Source: Daejeonella rubra (GTDB lineage: Bacteria; Bacteroidota; Bacteroidia; Sphingobacteriales; Sphingobacteriaceae). From it: 64,000 nucleotides of DNA. A model generated the notes under the pieces. The model had not been told where the DNA came from and searched no databases. It saw only the letters and a list, made by a program, of their open reading frames with translations. The translations under genes and the position numbers were made by a program. The stretch covers positions 138,132 to 202,131 of the forward strand of contig NZ_FNHH01000006.1 in the NCBI RefSeq assembly GCF_900103545.1, given 5' to 3'. This document shows positions 43,481-53,931 of the stretch, in pieces (the first letter of the stretch is position 1; each line of letters begins with the position of its first letter).

Positions 43481-43553
43481 TTCCCTCTCAAGTCCTGCCA
43501 TGGTATCAGTATGCCGGTTTTCAAAACTGGTAATAAAATCAAATTCTAACTAA

Positions 43554-44633
43554 ATGAAAACACTTAAAATATTAGACTGGCCTGAACAGCGGTTTTATTC
43601 TGAAACTCATCCCTTTCATAAATGGAAAACTCACTTTAGAGAAAATGGAATAAGTGTTAAATATTATAATCACCATCTTGATAAGGAACTCCGCGAGTCT
43701 GATTACCTGATCATCCACTCAAGATACTTTGATAAAGGGAAAAATATTTATAATCAGCTGAGGCAGGACCAGATTTACCTGATAAACTATCTTACAGAAA
43801 TCAGGAGAACAACAGCTAAGCTAATTTGGTTTGATGCAGCTGATTCAACTGGTTCCAGTGATTTCTCTTTAATTCCTTATGTAGATGTGTTTTTGAAAAA
43901 GCAGGTTTTAAAGGATCTCAATTATTATATAAATCCAACTGCTAACAGTGACTTGAGAATATGGCTGAATGAGTCTGATAGCCAAAAAGCTAACTATCCT
44001 TTTCAGGCCTGTCCGGCTGATCAGCTCAATAAAATACGATTAGGATGGAACATAGGCTTAAAAGACTACAGATATTTCGGGTACAAATTAAGCAGGCTGA
44101 GTAATTATTTAAGTTATGGACTTTATCCACTTAGGTTTAGTAAAGCAACTGATGAAAGAAATCTTGATCTGACTTTTAGAGGGACCATTCACAAGGAAAA
44201 AAATGGCATGAATAAAGTGATGCAGCAAAGAAATACTACACTTAAATTTCTTGGACAATTAAATATGAATGTTGCGATTGGATCACCAGTTTCAAAACTG
44301 AAATACTGGGACGAATTAAGAAACTCTAAATTAAGTGTAAGTCCTTATGGATGGGGTGAAATATGCTACCGGGATTTTGAATCTTTTATTGCCGGTGCAC
44401 TGCTTGTAAAGCCCTCAATGGATCATTTAATTACCTATCCGGATGTTTATAAACCATTTGAAACTTATATTCCAGTTTCCTGGGATATGAAGGATCTGCC
44501 TGAAGTATTAGAATACCTCAATGCGAATTATACATACTATAAACAAATTGCCCAGAACGGACAGGAAATGTATAGAAAGGCAGTATCTGATGCCGATTCT
44601 TTTGTCAGCACAATTTTAAAGGCTATCGCCTGA
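43554..44633 (+). CDS. Putative glycosyltransferase (exostosin/GT-B-like)
   Basis: A 359-residue soluble protein without the common GT2 or GT4 openings. The C-terminal third (LSVSPYGWGEICYRDFESFIAGALLVKP, near residues 262-290) is like the donor-binding end of exostosin-type and related GT-B enzymes, where a fixed Glu and Gly contact the nucleotide. The N-terminal half (SDYLIIHSRYF, LIWFDAADSTGSSDF) recalls the acceptor domain of such enzymes. Its place between the initiating transferase and the polymerase supports a role in repeat-unit assembly. Family assignment is moderate. Confidence 0.7.
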   Translation: MKTLKILDWPEQRFYSETHPFHKWKTHFRENGISVKYYNHHLDKELRESDYLIIHSRYFDKGKNIYNQLRQDQIYLINYLTEIRRTTAKLIWFDAADSTGSSDFSLIPYVDVFLKKQVLKDLNYYINPTANSDLRIWLNESDSQKANYPFQACPADQLNKIRLGWNIGLKDYRYFGYKLSRLSNYLSYGLYPLRFSKATDERNLDLTFRGTIHKEKNGMNKVMQQRNTTLKFLGQLNMNVAIGSPVSKLKYWDELRNSKLSVSPYGWGEICYRDFESFIAGALLVKPSMDHLITYPDVYKPFETYIPVSWDMKDLPEVLEYLNANYTYYKQIAQNGQEMYRKAVSDADSFVSTILKAIA

Positions 44634-44675
44634 TAGAAATTATCAACTCTTTTATTTTACCCTAAATCCATTATT

Positions 44676-45878
44676 ATGAAACTAATTGTCATTGTATTGA
44701 TGTTTCTGTACCTCTATTCTCTTGCATTTGGAGTTTTTATGACTGAAACATTCAGATTACCAGCCCCATTTCTTTTCAGTTTTCCATTGATATTACTTTT
44801 CAGGGAAGGGGAAAAAGCATTTTTATACACCAAAGAGCTTTTAGTTTTCAGCCTGGCTCTTCTTTGTTACTATGTAGTTGGAATTGGTGACTTTCCATCA
44901 TTCTTTGCTATTCTGATCAATTTTACCATTTGTCTGTTTTATTTTAATTATTTCATTGGAACTAATACTGCCAGGTATAATTTATCAATATTCGTTTTCT
45001 TTTTATTGCTCGGTCTTTCTTCACTTGTATTAGTCTTCAATAATTATTATGAAGAAGTAGATGGACTTAGAGCGCTATTAGTAGATGATAAAGTATTACA
45101 AAGCCCTGCTGGAATTTCTACCACCCAGTTCACATTCGGTTATCATCTGGCTGCCTTTGCGCCATTTTTATTGATCTATACATTTTTATTTCATAAGCCA
45201 TTATTTATGAGATTATTTGTCTTTTTGATATGCCTGGTCCTTATTTATCTGGGTATGCAGCGTTCTGTTTTTATAACTTTTGTATGTACAATTTCTCTGT
45301 TTTTAATGTTAAGCTATCGTGTTAAGGCAGTATTTTTTATTGCAGTTGCAGTATTTTTCAGTGTTGTATTTTATAATCTGGCGTTGAAAAACGATACCAA
45401 TAGCAGAGATAATATTGTAGCAAAAAACATCAATAATGATCCTGAATTTAACCGGACATTGCTTACTTCAGAAAATTTGAAAATTTATTCAGATTATCCA
45501 TTTGGACTTGTTTTTTACGGCAAGAACTGGAGTGATGTAATTTATAGGAATCAGATCTTTGCAACCGGAATCACTTCCCACAATGCCTATTTAATGTTTA
45601 TTACTTATTTAGGACCATTCCTTGGATTGGGTTTATTGCTGATCATTTATAGAGGTGTAATAAGAATAGGATATAATGCATTAAAAGAGATCAGAAATAA
45701 GGAAAATGCCTTGTTAATCTGTCTATGTTTTTCCTTTATTGCGGTCTCAATAAATGCTGCAGCACATAATGGCTGGCTCTTAAGTGCAGATGGCCCCACC
45801 TTGTTCTTATATTTTAGCATCCTGCATTCCGACAAAATGAAAAGATCACCTGAGTACAATCATGCTGTAATTTATTAA
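44676..45878 (+). CDS. wzy: O-antigen/exopolysaccharide polymerase (Wzy-like)
   Basis: A 400-residue very hydrophobic protein with about 11 helices. A larger loop between about residues 235 and 290 contains NRTLLTSENLKIYSDYPFGLVFYGKNW, followed by GITSHNAYLMFITYLGPFLGLGLLL, the HN-x-Y pattern usual in Wzy/WaaL-type proteins. Wzy proteins have little sequence conservation; identification rests on topology, size and position among the glycosyltransferases. It would join repeat units in the periplasm under control of the Wzc-like protein. Confidence 0.82.
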   Translation: MKLIVIVLMFLYLYSLAFGVFMTETFRLPAPFLFSFPLILLFREGEKAFLYTKELLVFSLALLCYYVVGIGDFPSFFAILINFTICLFYFNYFIGTNTARYNLSIFVFFLLLGLSSLVLVFNNYYEEVDGLRALLVDDKVLQSPAGISTTQFTFGYHLAAFAPFLLIYTFLFHKPLFMRLFVFLICLVLIYLGMQRSVFITFVCTISLFLMLSYRVKAVFFIAVAVFFSVVFYNLALKNDTNSRDNIVAKNINNDPEFNRTLLTSENLKIYSDYPFGLVFYGKNWSDVIYRNQIFATGITSHNAYLMFITYLGPFLGLGLLLIIYRGVIRIGYNALKEIRNKENALLICLCFSFIAVSINAAAHNGWLLSADGPTLFLYFSILHSDKMKRSPEYNHAVIY

Positions 45879-45888
45879 TTCTGTTATT

Positions 45889-46677
45889 ATGTTGTTTTCA
45901 TTTGTAATCCCAACCTATAACCGTTCTGAAAAAGTCAGAAGAGCCATAGATAGTATTCTTGTTCAACCTAATTGGTCTGAATGTTCAGAGATCGTTATTG
46001 TAGATGATGGTTCAACAGATAATACAGAAAACTCACTTCAGCATTATCTAAAACATGACCAGATCAGATTGATTAAGCACGATACCAACGGGGGAGTAGC
46101 AAAAGCGAAAAACACAGGTATTAGTAATGCTCTAAATACCTATGTGGTTTTACTTGATTCGGATGATCTTCTGAATGATGGAGGTTTAGCTTACTTGAAA
46201 AATTTGGTTTTAAATAATGATTATGACCTGTTTTTTTGTGGTACAAAAGCACTTGCCGGGAATAAATTATTGTATGATCCACAATTTAACGGTACAAAAA
46301 CATATTCAGATTTGCTAAGAACTTCTGTCGGAGAATATTTACCAGTTTGCCGTACAACATTATTGAAGGATAATTTATTAAGTAATTTGAGGGGTTATGA
46401 AAGTGTAACCTGGCTAAATCTGGCAAAAAATGGATCTAAATTATATTTTGACAGGGAAGCAATTCGATTATATGATGAGGATGGAGATGACAGACTTTCT
46501 AATCGTTTTAACGGAATAAGGAATTCAATTAAAATGAGAGATGGTTATCGATTTTATTTAAATGAGTTTGGAACAGATCTTAAAAATCATAATTATAAGG
46601 AGTATTTGAAAATTAGAATCAAACTGTCCTGTTATAATATTCTCGGCTTTGTACAATTAAAATTGGAACATAATTAA
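45889..46677 (+). CDS. Family 2 glycosyltransferase
   Basis: A 262-residue GT-A enzyme. FSFVIPTYNRSEKVRRAIDSIL opens the domain; IVIVDDGSTDNT lies near residue 37 and VVLLDSDDLL near 85, giving the DxD metal site. No membrane helix. It begins 10 bp after wzy. The protein is short for the family, ending soon after the acceptor region, so it probably has no accessory domain. The sugar transferred is not known. Confidence 0.92.
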   Translation: MLFSFVIPTYNRSEKVRRAIDSILVQPNWSECSEIVIVDDGSTDNTENSLQHYLKHDQIRLIKHDTNGGVAKAKNTGISNALNTYVVLLDSDDLLNDGGLAYLKNLVLNNDYDLFFCGTKALAGNKLLYDPQFNGTKTYSDLLRTSVGEYLPVCRTTLLKDNLLSNLRGYESVTWLNLAKNGSKLYFDREAIRLYDEDGDDRLSNRFNGIRNSIKMRDGYRFYLNEFGTDLKNHNYKEYLKIRIKLSCYNILGFVQLKLEHN

Positions 46678-46707
46678 GGATAATTATTTACAGTTCTTGT
46701 TCCCATT

Positions 46708-47760
46708 ATGAAGAAGGTATTTTTTATCATAAGCCATTTAAAGGCCGGAGGCTCTGAAAAGGTCTTTTGGATTTTGTCTCAATATTTTGATAAATCCGTT
46801 TTTGATGTATATCTGATTGTATTGGATTCCAGAGAAACAATCTATTCCAGGGACTTGCCAGGGGTTAAAATTATTGATCTTAATTCCCCCAGAGCATCTA
46901 ACTCGATTTTCAAGCTTCGAAAGCTTATTAATGACGAAAAGCCATACGCTGTATTCACTACTGGAGGACATATAAATACCTTATTGGCCTTAATATCGCT
47001 ATTTGTTAAAATTCCTATGCTGGTTGGCCGTGAATCAAATGTGATGGATATCATGACAAAATTAGGAGGCATAAAAGAAAAGTTCTGGGATATGTTTTTA
47101 GGGCTTACTTATTACAGATTTGATATTGCTGTTTGTCAATCTATTGAAATTCAAAAATCATTGGCAAACCATTATAATATAACTGAAAGTAAATTGATTG
47201 TAATTCCAAATCCTGTCTTACCAATGGATCTTATTAAATTATCCGATAGTAGTAAATCTAAAAAGATCATTATTGTTGCCCGTTTAGCAATAGAGAAGGG
47301 AATCATACGATTCCTTCAAGTTTTAAGCAGACTCCCAAAGGAGTACACACTCACGATAGCAGGTGAAGGCCCACAGAAAATGATGATCCTGAAGGAAATA
47401 GAACATCTTAAGCTGACTGATCGGGTTAAGCTGCTTGGGGTAGTTCGGGAAATTCCAAAACTAATCTCTTCTCATGATCTTTTAGTGCTTCCATCTGTTA
47501 CGGAAGGGTTTCCAAATGTAGTATTAGAATCTTTAGCAGTTGGTGTTCCGGTGGTTGCATTTGGGGTTGGTGGTATCCGGGCTATGATAAAGCCTGATTT
47601 TAACGGATATATTATTGCCCAGGATGATTTGCAGGATTTTGAAAAATGTGTGGTAAAAGCCTGCCAAAAAAAATGGGATCATTCAGCGATCAAAGCTGAT
47701 GTAGAAACCAGGTTTGGCGTCAAAAAAATAGTTAAACAATACGAAGCTCTGCTTTCTTAA
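46708..47760 (+). CDS. Family 4 glycosyltransferase (GT-B)
   Basis: A 350-residue protein with FFIISHLKAGGSEKVFWILS at the N-terminus, IVARLAIEKGIIRFLQVLSRL near 190, TIAGEGPQKMMIL near 220 and LLVLPSVTEGFPNVVLESLAVGVPVVAF near 258, including the E-x7-E motif. It is a retaining GT4 transferase. A pyrimidine-rich spacer of 53 bp separates it from the first asparagine-synthase-like gene. Confidence 0.93.
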   Translation: MKKVFFIISHLKAGGSEKVFWILSQYFDKSVFDVYLIVLDSRETIYSRDLPGVKIIDLNSPRASNSIFKLRKLINDEKPYAVFTTGGHINTLLALISLFVKIPMLVGRESNVMDIMTKLGGIKEKFWDMFLGLTYYRFDIAVCQSIEIQKSLANHYNITESKLIVIPNPVLPMDLIKLSDSSKSKKIIIVARLAIEKGIIRFLQVLSRLPKEYTLTIAGEGPQKMMILKEIEHLKLTDRVKLLGVVREIPKLISSHDLLVLPSVTEGFPNVVLESLAVGVPVVAFGVGGIRAMIKPDFNGYIIAQDDLQDFEKCVVKACQKKWDHSAIKADVETRFGVKKIVKQYEALLS

Positions 47761-47813
47761 AGCATAGGATATTTTCTCTCAAATTTCTGATTTTCTTATT
47801 TAAATCTTTCCTT

Positions 47814-49667
47814 ATGTGTGGGATATACGGCTCTACAATTAATTTTAGCGATGATGTGATCCGGCAAAAACTGGCCATTGTTAATTTTCGCGGACCTGAT
47901 TATTCGGGATTTATTCATACTCCCGATGTGATATTAGGGCATAACCGCCTGGCCATTATTGATTTGGATCATCGGTCTGACCAGCCTTTTACTTATTTGC
48001 ATCTTAGAATTGTATTTAACGGTGAGATCTATAATTATCGGCAATTAAAAGCACGCCTGGAGAAAGATGGTTATTCTTTCAGGACCAGTTCTGATACAGA
48101 AGTTATCTGTGCAGCTTATCTGGCTTACGGTGAAAGTTGTCTGACGCATTTTAATGGGATGTTTTCATTCGTTATTTATGACGAGGCAAAGAAAATTCTA
48201 TTTGGAGCACGGGATCGTATGGGCAAAAAACCTTTTTATTACTGCCATAAGGGTCAGTCCTTTGAATTCGCAAGTCAGCCTTCCCAACTTAAATTGGATA
48301 GAACTTTTACTCTGGATCAGCAAGCGGTAAAAGAATATTTTATCTGGGGATATGTTCCGGAACCAGCCTCCATCTGGCAGGAGGTTAAGCAACTCCCTGC
48401 CGGGCATTCCTTTACCTACAACCTTAGCTCATGCACACTGAACATTAAGAAATATTGGGACCTGGATTATTCCAGAGAAAATAAATTCTCTGGTAGTTAC
48501 GAGGATGCTAAATTCCTTTTAAATGAATTAATTAATGATTCAGTTGGTATAAGAATGAATGCGGATGTGCCTTTGGGTGTTTTTCTATCCGGAGGAATTG
48601 ATTCTTCTCTGATAGCTGCGATAGCTTCCAGGAAGGCTGCTCATATTAAAACCTTCTCAATACAGTTTAACGAGAAAGGATTTGATGAAAGTAAATATGC
48701 CAGACTTGTAGCGAAACATCTTGGTACAGAGCATCATTCAATTGAATGCAATTATCATGAAGGCATAGAGCTGATCAATAATTTTTCAAGCTATTATGAT
48801 GAGCCATTTGCTGACTCAAGTGCAATTCCAACCATGTTATTAAGTAAGCATACAAGAAAACATGTAACAGTTGCATTAAGTGGTGATGGGGGAGATGAAG
48901 CATTTATTGGATATACCAGGTACAAGAGAATCAAAATGATGAATACCCTGTTTCTATTGCCATTGCCAATCCGGCAATTAATAGGATCACTTATCAGATT
49001 TTCTCCAAATTACATATTAAAGCTGATTGCTATTGGAGTTTCAATTAGGGATATAGAAAGCCTGTATATAAAAATGTTCGGCGGACTGGAAAATTCCTGG
49101 ATACTTGATCCGGAGAAAGGTATGAATAATCAATTCAGCCATATTTTTAATGTGTCTAATAAATCAATATTAGAAAAAGTATCTGATTTGGATATTAAAA
49201 CCTATTTGAATGGTGATATAAATACTAAAGTTGACAGGGCTTCCATGGCATTTTCTCTGGAATCAAGGGCTCCATTAATGGATTACAGGATTATAGAATT
49301 TTCCCGGAGCCTAAGCACACATTATAAATATTCATTTGGGAATCAAAAAAGAATATTAAAAGATGTCCTTTATCAATATCTGCCCTCAGAATTATTTAAC
49401 AGACCCAAAGCCGGATTTACTATGCCGTTTAGAGAATGGTTTAGAGCCGAACTTAAGGAGTATGTATTAGACAACCTGTCTAAGTCTGAACTTCAAAAAA
49501 TACCTGGTATTAATGTGGAAAGAACTCAGGAAATTATTCAGGAGCATATGAGTGGGAAGTGGAACCGATATCCTCAAATATGGAAGTTACTTGTGCTTTC
49601 ACAATGGTTGAAAAAGCAAAATGAAGGTCGGCCAGTTATTCAAGCACCATTAGTACCCTCTTTGTAG
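47814..49667 (+). CDS. Asparagine synthase-like glutamine amidotransferase (AsnB/WbpS type)
   Basis: A 617-residue class II amidotransferase. Cys2 of MCGIYGS is the glutaminase nucleophile. The glutaminase domain covers about 1-190 (RGPDYSGF, HNRLAIIDL, FNGEIYNY). The synthetase domain has the ATP motif FLSGGIDSSLIAAI near 255. In polysaccharide loci such enzymes, like WbpS, are linked to amidation of a uronic acid carboxylate. The presence of uronic-acid-making enzymes nearby supports that here. A second, non-identical copy is encoded at 50857. All glutaminase and ATP-site residues I can check are retained. Confidence 0.92.
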   Translation: MCGIYGSTINFSDDVIRQKLAIVNFRGPDYSGFIHTPDVILGHNRLAIIDLDHRSDQPFTYLHLRIVFNGEIYNYRQLKARLEKDGYSFRTSSDTEVICAAYLAYGESCLTHFNGMFSFVIYDEAKKILFGARDRMGKKPFYYCHKGQSFEFASQPSQLKLDRTFTLDQQAVKEYFIWGYVPEPASIWQEVKQLPAGHSFTYNLSSCTLNIKKYWDLDYSRENKFSGSYEDAKFLLNELINDSVGIRMNADVPLGVFLSGGIDSSLIAAIASRKAAHIKTFSIQFNEKGFDESKYARLVAKHLGTEHHSIECNYHEGIELINNFSSYYDEPFADSSAIPTMLLSKHTRKHVTVALSGDGGDEAFIGYTRYKRIKMMNTLFLLPLPIRQLIGSLIRFSPNYILKLIAIGVSIRDIESLYIKMFGGLENSWILDPEKGMNNQFSHIFNVSNKSILEKVSDLDIKTYLNGDINTKVDRASMAFSLESRAPLMDYRIIEFSRSLSTHYKYSFGNQKRILKDVLYQYLPSELFNRPKAGFTMPFREWFRAELKEYVLDNLSKSELQKIPGINVERTQEIIQEHMSGKWNRYPQIWKLLVLSQWLKKQNEGRPVIQAPLVPSL

Positions 49668-49703
49668 ATTAATCTGCTTTTTTGGATTTAATGAATCATT
49701 ACT

Positions 49704-50798
49704 ATGAGTAAGAAGGTTTTATTTATCACATCATCCATGTCAAAAGGTGGTGCAGAAACTCAATTAATAAAGGTGGCTCTGTTCCTTAGATCGTTGAATT
49801 ATCAGATCCTAATTATAGCCTTAAAGCCGATCAATGAGTTTGATATGGATTATGAAAAGGAGGGTATACCAGTTCTGTTTCTTAAGGATTGGAGCAAAAA
49901 TCCGGTAAAGAACCTCCATGTCATTAATAAAACTATAAAGGAGTTTAAGCCCGATATCGTAATCGCATTTATGTTTATCGCTATTATTTTTGCCCGTTTA
50001 TTTAAACTGTATTTGAGATTCAAACTGATCTCTTCAGTCAGGATCGCGGTACTTCCAACAAAATGGTATTTACCATATATATTGACATCGGGACTGGATG
50101 ACATTCTTGTCTATAACTCAAGTGCATCCAAAATAAATTTCGAAAAAAATCTTTTCGCAGATAAAAATGGAATCGTAATAAATAACGGTATTAGTATTCC
50201 TGAATTAAATATCCAGCCAGCTGTAAATTTGAACCCGGAAAAATTTGTTTGGGTTTGTCTGGCCCATTTCAGGTGGAATAAAGATTATAATACCTTGTTT
50301 AAGGCAATAGCCCTTCTTAAACACTTGAACTTTATTGTAGATATCATTGGTGAATATACCGATCAGAATAACCCGTTTAGTATAATAAAGGAGTTAAACA
50401 TTGAGTCTCATGTAAATATTATGGGTTTTAAACAAAATGCTACACAATACCTTGAACATGCTGATGCATTTGTTCTTTCATCCTTTTCGGAAGGAATGCC
50501 CAATGCACTACTCGAGGCTATGGCTTTTTCAAAACCGGTAGTGGTGACTAACATTGAATGTAATGTTGAAATTCTAAATGCATCAGGTTGCGGGGTTCTG
50601 TTTAAGAGATCGAATGAATATGATCTTGCAAACAAAATGATGGATATGATGAATATTACTTCTCCTGAAAGAAATAGTATGGGTATTCGGGGAAGAAATT
50701 ATGTTCAAAAGAACTTCGCAGAAGAAAATGTGATGAATAACTGGTTGACAATTATAGATCAGTATTCAGGAGACAGGGAATTTATTCTAAGTAAATAG
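49704..50798 (+). CDS. Family 4 glycosyltransferase (GT-B)
   Basis: A 364-residue GT4 enzyme. VLFITSSMSKGGAETQLIKVA opens the protein; VCLAHFRWNKDYNTLFKAIALL lies near 180, VDIIGEY near 210, and FVLSSFSEGMPNALLEAMAFSKPVVV near 255, containing E-x7-E. It is encoded between the two asparagine-synthase-like genes, so its product may be the sugar amidated before or after transfer. The donor is unknown. Confidence 0.93.
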   Translation: MSKKVLFITSSMSKGGAETQLIKVALFLRSLNYQILIIALKPINEFDMDYEKEGIPVLFLKDWSKNPVKNLHVINKTIKEFKPDIVIAFMFIAIIFARLFKLYLRFKLISSVRIAVLPTKWYLPYILTSGLDDILVYNSSASKINFEKNLFADKNGIVINNGISIPELNIQPAVNLNPEKFVWVCLAHFRWNKDYNTLFKAIALLKHLNFIVDIIGEYTDQNNPFSIIKELNIESHVNIMGFKQNATQYLEHADAFVLSSFSEGMPNALLEAMAFSKPVVVTNIECNVEILNASGCGVLFKRSNEYDLANKMMDMMNITSPERNSMGIRGRNYVQKNFAEENVMNNWLTIIDQYSGDREFILSK

Positions 50799-50856
50799 TT
50801 GTTGCCTTAGGCAGATCTGAAATCAATTTTATCATTTTTCTAAATATAATTATCCA

Positions 50857-52743
50857 ATGTGTGGAATTTTCGGCACTCTAAATCTGGCTGTTTCAAATCG
50901 CGCGTCTGAAATATTCAGTGGTTTATATCATCGTGGACCTAATGCAAAGGGCTTATCGATAGAGGATAATGTGGAACTCTTTCATACCAGGCTATCGATT
51001 CAGGATTTGAATGTTACAGGAAGGCAGCCAATGCATCATCATGGTCTTACCATAGTCTTTAACGGCGAAATATATAATCATATGGAGCTAAGAAAAGAAT
51101 ATGGACTCTATGCCGAATCCAATTCAGATACTAAAACCTTATTAATGCTTTTTGAATTAATGGGTATGAAGATGCTGGATAAACTTGATGGTATGTTCGC
51201 ATTTGCCCTATATGATCAGTTCAGAAATGAGTTGTTCTTAGCGAGGGACAGAGCAGGTAAAAAGCCATTGTACATTTATAGTGAAGGGAATGGTACTGCC
51301 TTTTCTTCAGAATTGAATATACTCAATCAGATATTCAGGCCTGAAATTGACTATTCCTCGTTGTCTGGCTACCTGTATTTAGGTTATCACTATAGAAAAG
51401 CAACTCCATATAAAACAGTTATGGAACTGGAAAATGGTCATTACCTGAAGATTAATACAAAGACCGGAAAGCAGTTTCAGATTAAATGGTTTGATATGAG
51501 CTCCTGTTACCAGCACAATAACAGGCTTTCTTATGAAGAATCAATTGATGAATTAGACAGGAAGTTAAAGCTTTCAGTGAACAGAAGGATTGATAGTTCA
51601 GATCTGGAAATAGGCTCGTTTTTAAGTGGAGGGATCGATAGTGGTATCATCACAGCAATGGCAGCATTGCATAAGCCATCTTTAAAAACCTTTACAGTAA
51701 GAATTGATGGTTCATATGACGAATCGCCACTTGCCCTTCAGGTTGCTCAAAAATATGATACACAACATACTGTAGTAGATATTTCATTTTCTGACCTTAA
51801 AAATAATATTGAACAAATCTTGATAAACTATGGGGAGCCATATTGCGATAGTTCTGCTATACCTAGTTATTATGTTGCAAAAGCAGCAAAAAAGTATGTT
51901 AATGTTGTTTTAAACGGAGATGGAGCTGATGAATTATTTGCAGGATACAGACGATATGTACCATTTAAATATTTTGATTTCTTTAATTCGGGAAAGCTTT
52001 CAAAGATCTCAGCTAAGATACTCTCAGGGGTTTTACCTACTGCACATGAAAAGAAGAGTTCCTATAACTACATCTACAGGCTTTTGAAATTTGCCAGTTA
52101 CAGCGATATTCTAAAAACCTATAGCGCCGCTACTTCTGATATTATGGTTGGTTATGAAGATCAATTTTTGATTGATCCTGATCTTGATGATATTAATGAT
52201 GATCTGCGAAGGATCAACCAGTTAAACCTATCTCCATTGAATAAACTTCTGCTGATGGATTTTCAAACCATTTTGTTCAGCGGATTATTATCAAAGATGG
52301 ATATAGCTACAATGGCTCATTCATTAGAGGGGAGAAGCCCCTTTTTGTCTAAAGAATTGTTGGAGTTTGCTCCCGGACTAGCTGATCACTATAAAATAAA
52401 TGGATTAAATACCAAATATATACTTAGAGATCTTTCCAGAAAATATCTTCCCGGGGATTTGATCGGTCAGCCAAAACGAGGATTTGAAATACCACTTAAA
52501 AACTGGGTTGAAAACCAGCTTAAAGATATTATTAATGATTATTTATTATCAGGAGACGCCTTTTATCCCAGTATTATCAGAAAGAATTTTGTACTTGATC
52601 TTATAGCCAAAAGAATAAACATATCTGAAGAGAAAAGAGCAAAGATCCTGTTTGATGTTTTTGCTCTGGAGGTTTGGTATAAAAATATCAGCAGATCAAA
52701 TTTGTCAGGCGTTCACCTGGAAGCTTCATTAATGCAGGTATGA
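50857..52743 (+). CDS. Asparagine synthase-like glutamine amidotransferase (second copy)
   Basis: A 628-residue class II amidotransferase with MCGIFGT (Cys2 nucleophile), YHRGPNAKGLS and FNGEIYNH in the glutaminase domain, and FLSGGIDSGIITAM near 255 in the synthetase domain. It differs from the copy at 47814 throughout, so this is not a recent duplication. Two distinct amidotransferases imply two amidated positions or two different uronic acids in the polymer. No frameshift or lost catalytic residue is seen. Confidence 0.92.
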   Translation: MCGIFGTLNLAVSNRASEIFSGLYHRGPNAKGLSIEDNVELFHTRLSIQDLNVTGRQPMHHHGLTIVFNGEIYNHMELRKEYGLYAESNSDTKTLLMLFELMGMKMLDKLDGMFAFALYDQFRNELFLARDRAGKKPLYIYSEGNGTAFSSELNILNQIFRPEIDYSSLSGYLYLGYHYRKATPYKTVMELENGHYLKINTKTGKQFQIKWFDMSSCYQHNNRLSYEESIDELDRKLKLSVNRRIDSSDLEIGSFLSGGIDSGIITAMAALHKPSLKTFTVRIDGSYDESPLALQVAQKYDTQHTVVDISFSDLKNNIEQILINYGEPYCDSSAIPSYYVAKAAKKYVNVVLNGDGADELFAGYRRYVPFKYFDFFNSGKLSKISAKILSGVLPTAHEKKSSYNYIYRLLKFASYSDILKTYSAATSDIMVGYEDQFLIDPDLDDINDDLRRINQLNLSPLNKLLLMDFQTILFSGLLSKMDIATMAHSLEGRSPFLSKELLEFAPGLADHYKINGLNTKYILRDLSRKYLPGDLIGQPKRGFEIPLKNWVENQLKDIINDYLLSGDAFYPSIIRKNFVLDLIAKRINISEEKRAKILFDVFALEVWYKNISRSNLSGVHLEASLMQV

Positions 52744-52827
52744 TCTGCTCTGCATTTTTATAGCTGTACGTTTCTGCTGCAGTAAAGAATTTAATTATTC
52801 ATCTCTCACAATTCAAAATTTTATATT

Positions 52828-53931
52828 ATGAAAGTATTAATTACCGGCAGTGCCGGGTTTATTGGTTTCCATTTAGTGAAGCAGCTTGTTAAACAAGGGG
52901 ATGAGGTTATAGGAATTGATAACCTTAACGATTACTATGACAGAAAATTGAAATATGACAGGCTTGCCATATTGGGAATCAATAAATCTAATATCAACTA
53001 TGGGGTAGAGCTGAACAGTGATAAGTTTGTCAACTTTAAATTTATAAAGCTGGATCTAACCGATAAAGAGAATCTCAAAAAGCTCTTTAAAAAGTATAAG
53101 TTTGATGCGGTATGCAATCTGGCTGCCCAAGCGGGTGTCAGGTACAGTTTAATAAATCCTGATGCGTATCTTGAATCTAATATTACCGGATTTCTAAATG
53201 TTCTGGAATGTTGCCGTCATGAGAAAGTTGGACATTTGGTATATGCCAGTTCCTCCAGTGTTTATGGCTTGAATAAAAAGATGCCATTTTCTGTTAGTGA
53301 TAATGTAGATCATCCTGTCTCTTTATATGCCGCATCTAAAAAAAGCAACGAATTGATGGCCCATACCTATAGCCATTTATTCAATCTTCCAACTTCAGGA
53401 TTAAGGTTTTTTACAGTTTATGGGCCATGGGGCAGGCCAGACATGGCTCTATTCCTGTTCACAAAGGCAATTCTTGAAGGTAAAGAGATCAATATATTTA
53501 ATAATGGTATAATGAAACGAGATTTTACTTATGTGGATGATATTGTAGGAGGTATCTTGAGAGTTCTGGCTAATCCACCAAAAGGTAATCCCAGATGGGA
53601 TGAGTTAAACCCGGATCCGGCAAGTTCAAAAGCTCCTTATCGCATTTTTAACATAGGCCGTGGCAACTCTGTTAATTTGCTGAATTTCATATCAGAAATT
53701 GAAAGAAATATAGGAATAAAGGCCAAAAAGGTTTATCTACCAATGCAGGATGGAGATGTTTCTGAAACCTGGGCTGATATTTCAGAATTGAAAACTGAAT
53801 TCGACTATGAGCCAAAGATCACATATAAGGAGGGGATCAAAAAATTCGTAAACTGGTACAAGATATATTACTCATTAAATAAGGAGCCTGCAGGTAAAAG
53901 TTCACTGTCCAGAGCTATTCTAAATCAATAA
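52828..53931 (+). CDS. UDP-glucuronate 4-epimerase-like SDR enzyme
   Basis: A 367-residue extended SDR protein. The NAD motif is ITGSAGFIGFHLVKQL at residues 4-19, followed by DNLNDYYDRKLKYDRL, the hallmark of UDP-GlcA 4-epimerases. ASSSSVYGLN lies near 147 and the YAASK catalytic pair near 168; GLRFFTVYGPWGRPDMALFLF is also typical. It converts UDP-GlcA to UDP-GalA. The UDP-glucose dehydrogenase needed for GlcA is not in the window. The product, galacturonate, is notable as the next gene encodes a pectate-lyase-like protein. Confidence 0.9.
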   Translation: MKVLITGSAGFIGFHLVKQLVKQGDEVIGIDNLNDYYDRKLKYDRLAILGINKSNINYGVELNSDKFVNFKFIKLDLTDKENLKKLFKKYKFDAVCNLAAQAGVRYSLINPDAYLESNITGFLNVLECCRHEKVGHLVYASSSSVYGLNKKMPFSVSDNVDHPVSLYAASKKSNELMAHTYSHLFNLPTSGLRFFTVYGPWGRPDMALFLFTKAILEGKEINIFNNGIMKRDFTYVDDIVGGILRVLANPPKGNPRWDELNPDPASSKAPYRIFNIGRGNSVNLLNFISEIERNIGIKAKKVYLPMQDGDVSETWADISELKTEFDYEPKITYKEGIKKFVNWYKIYYSLNKEPAGKSSLSRAILNQ

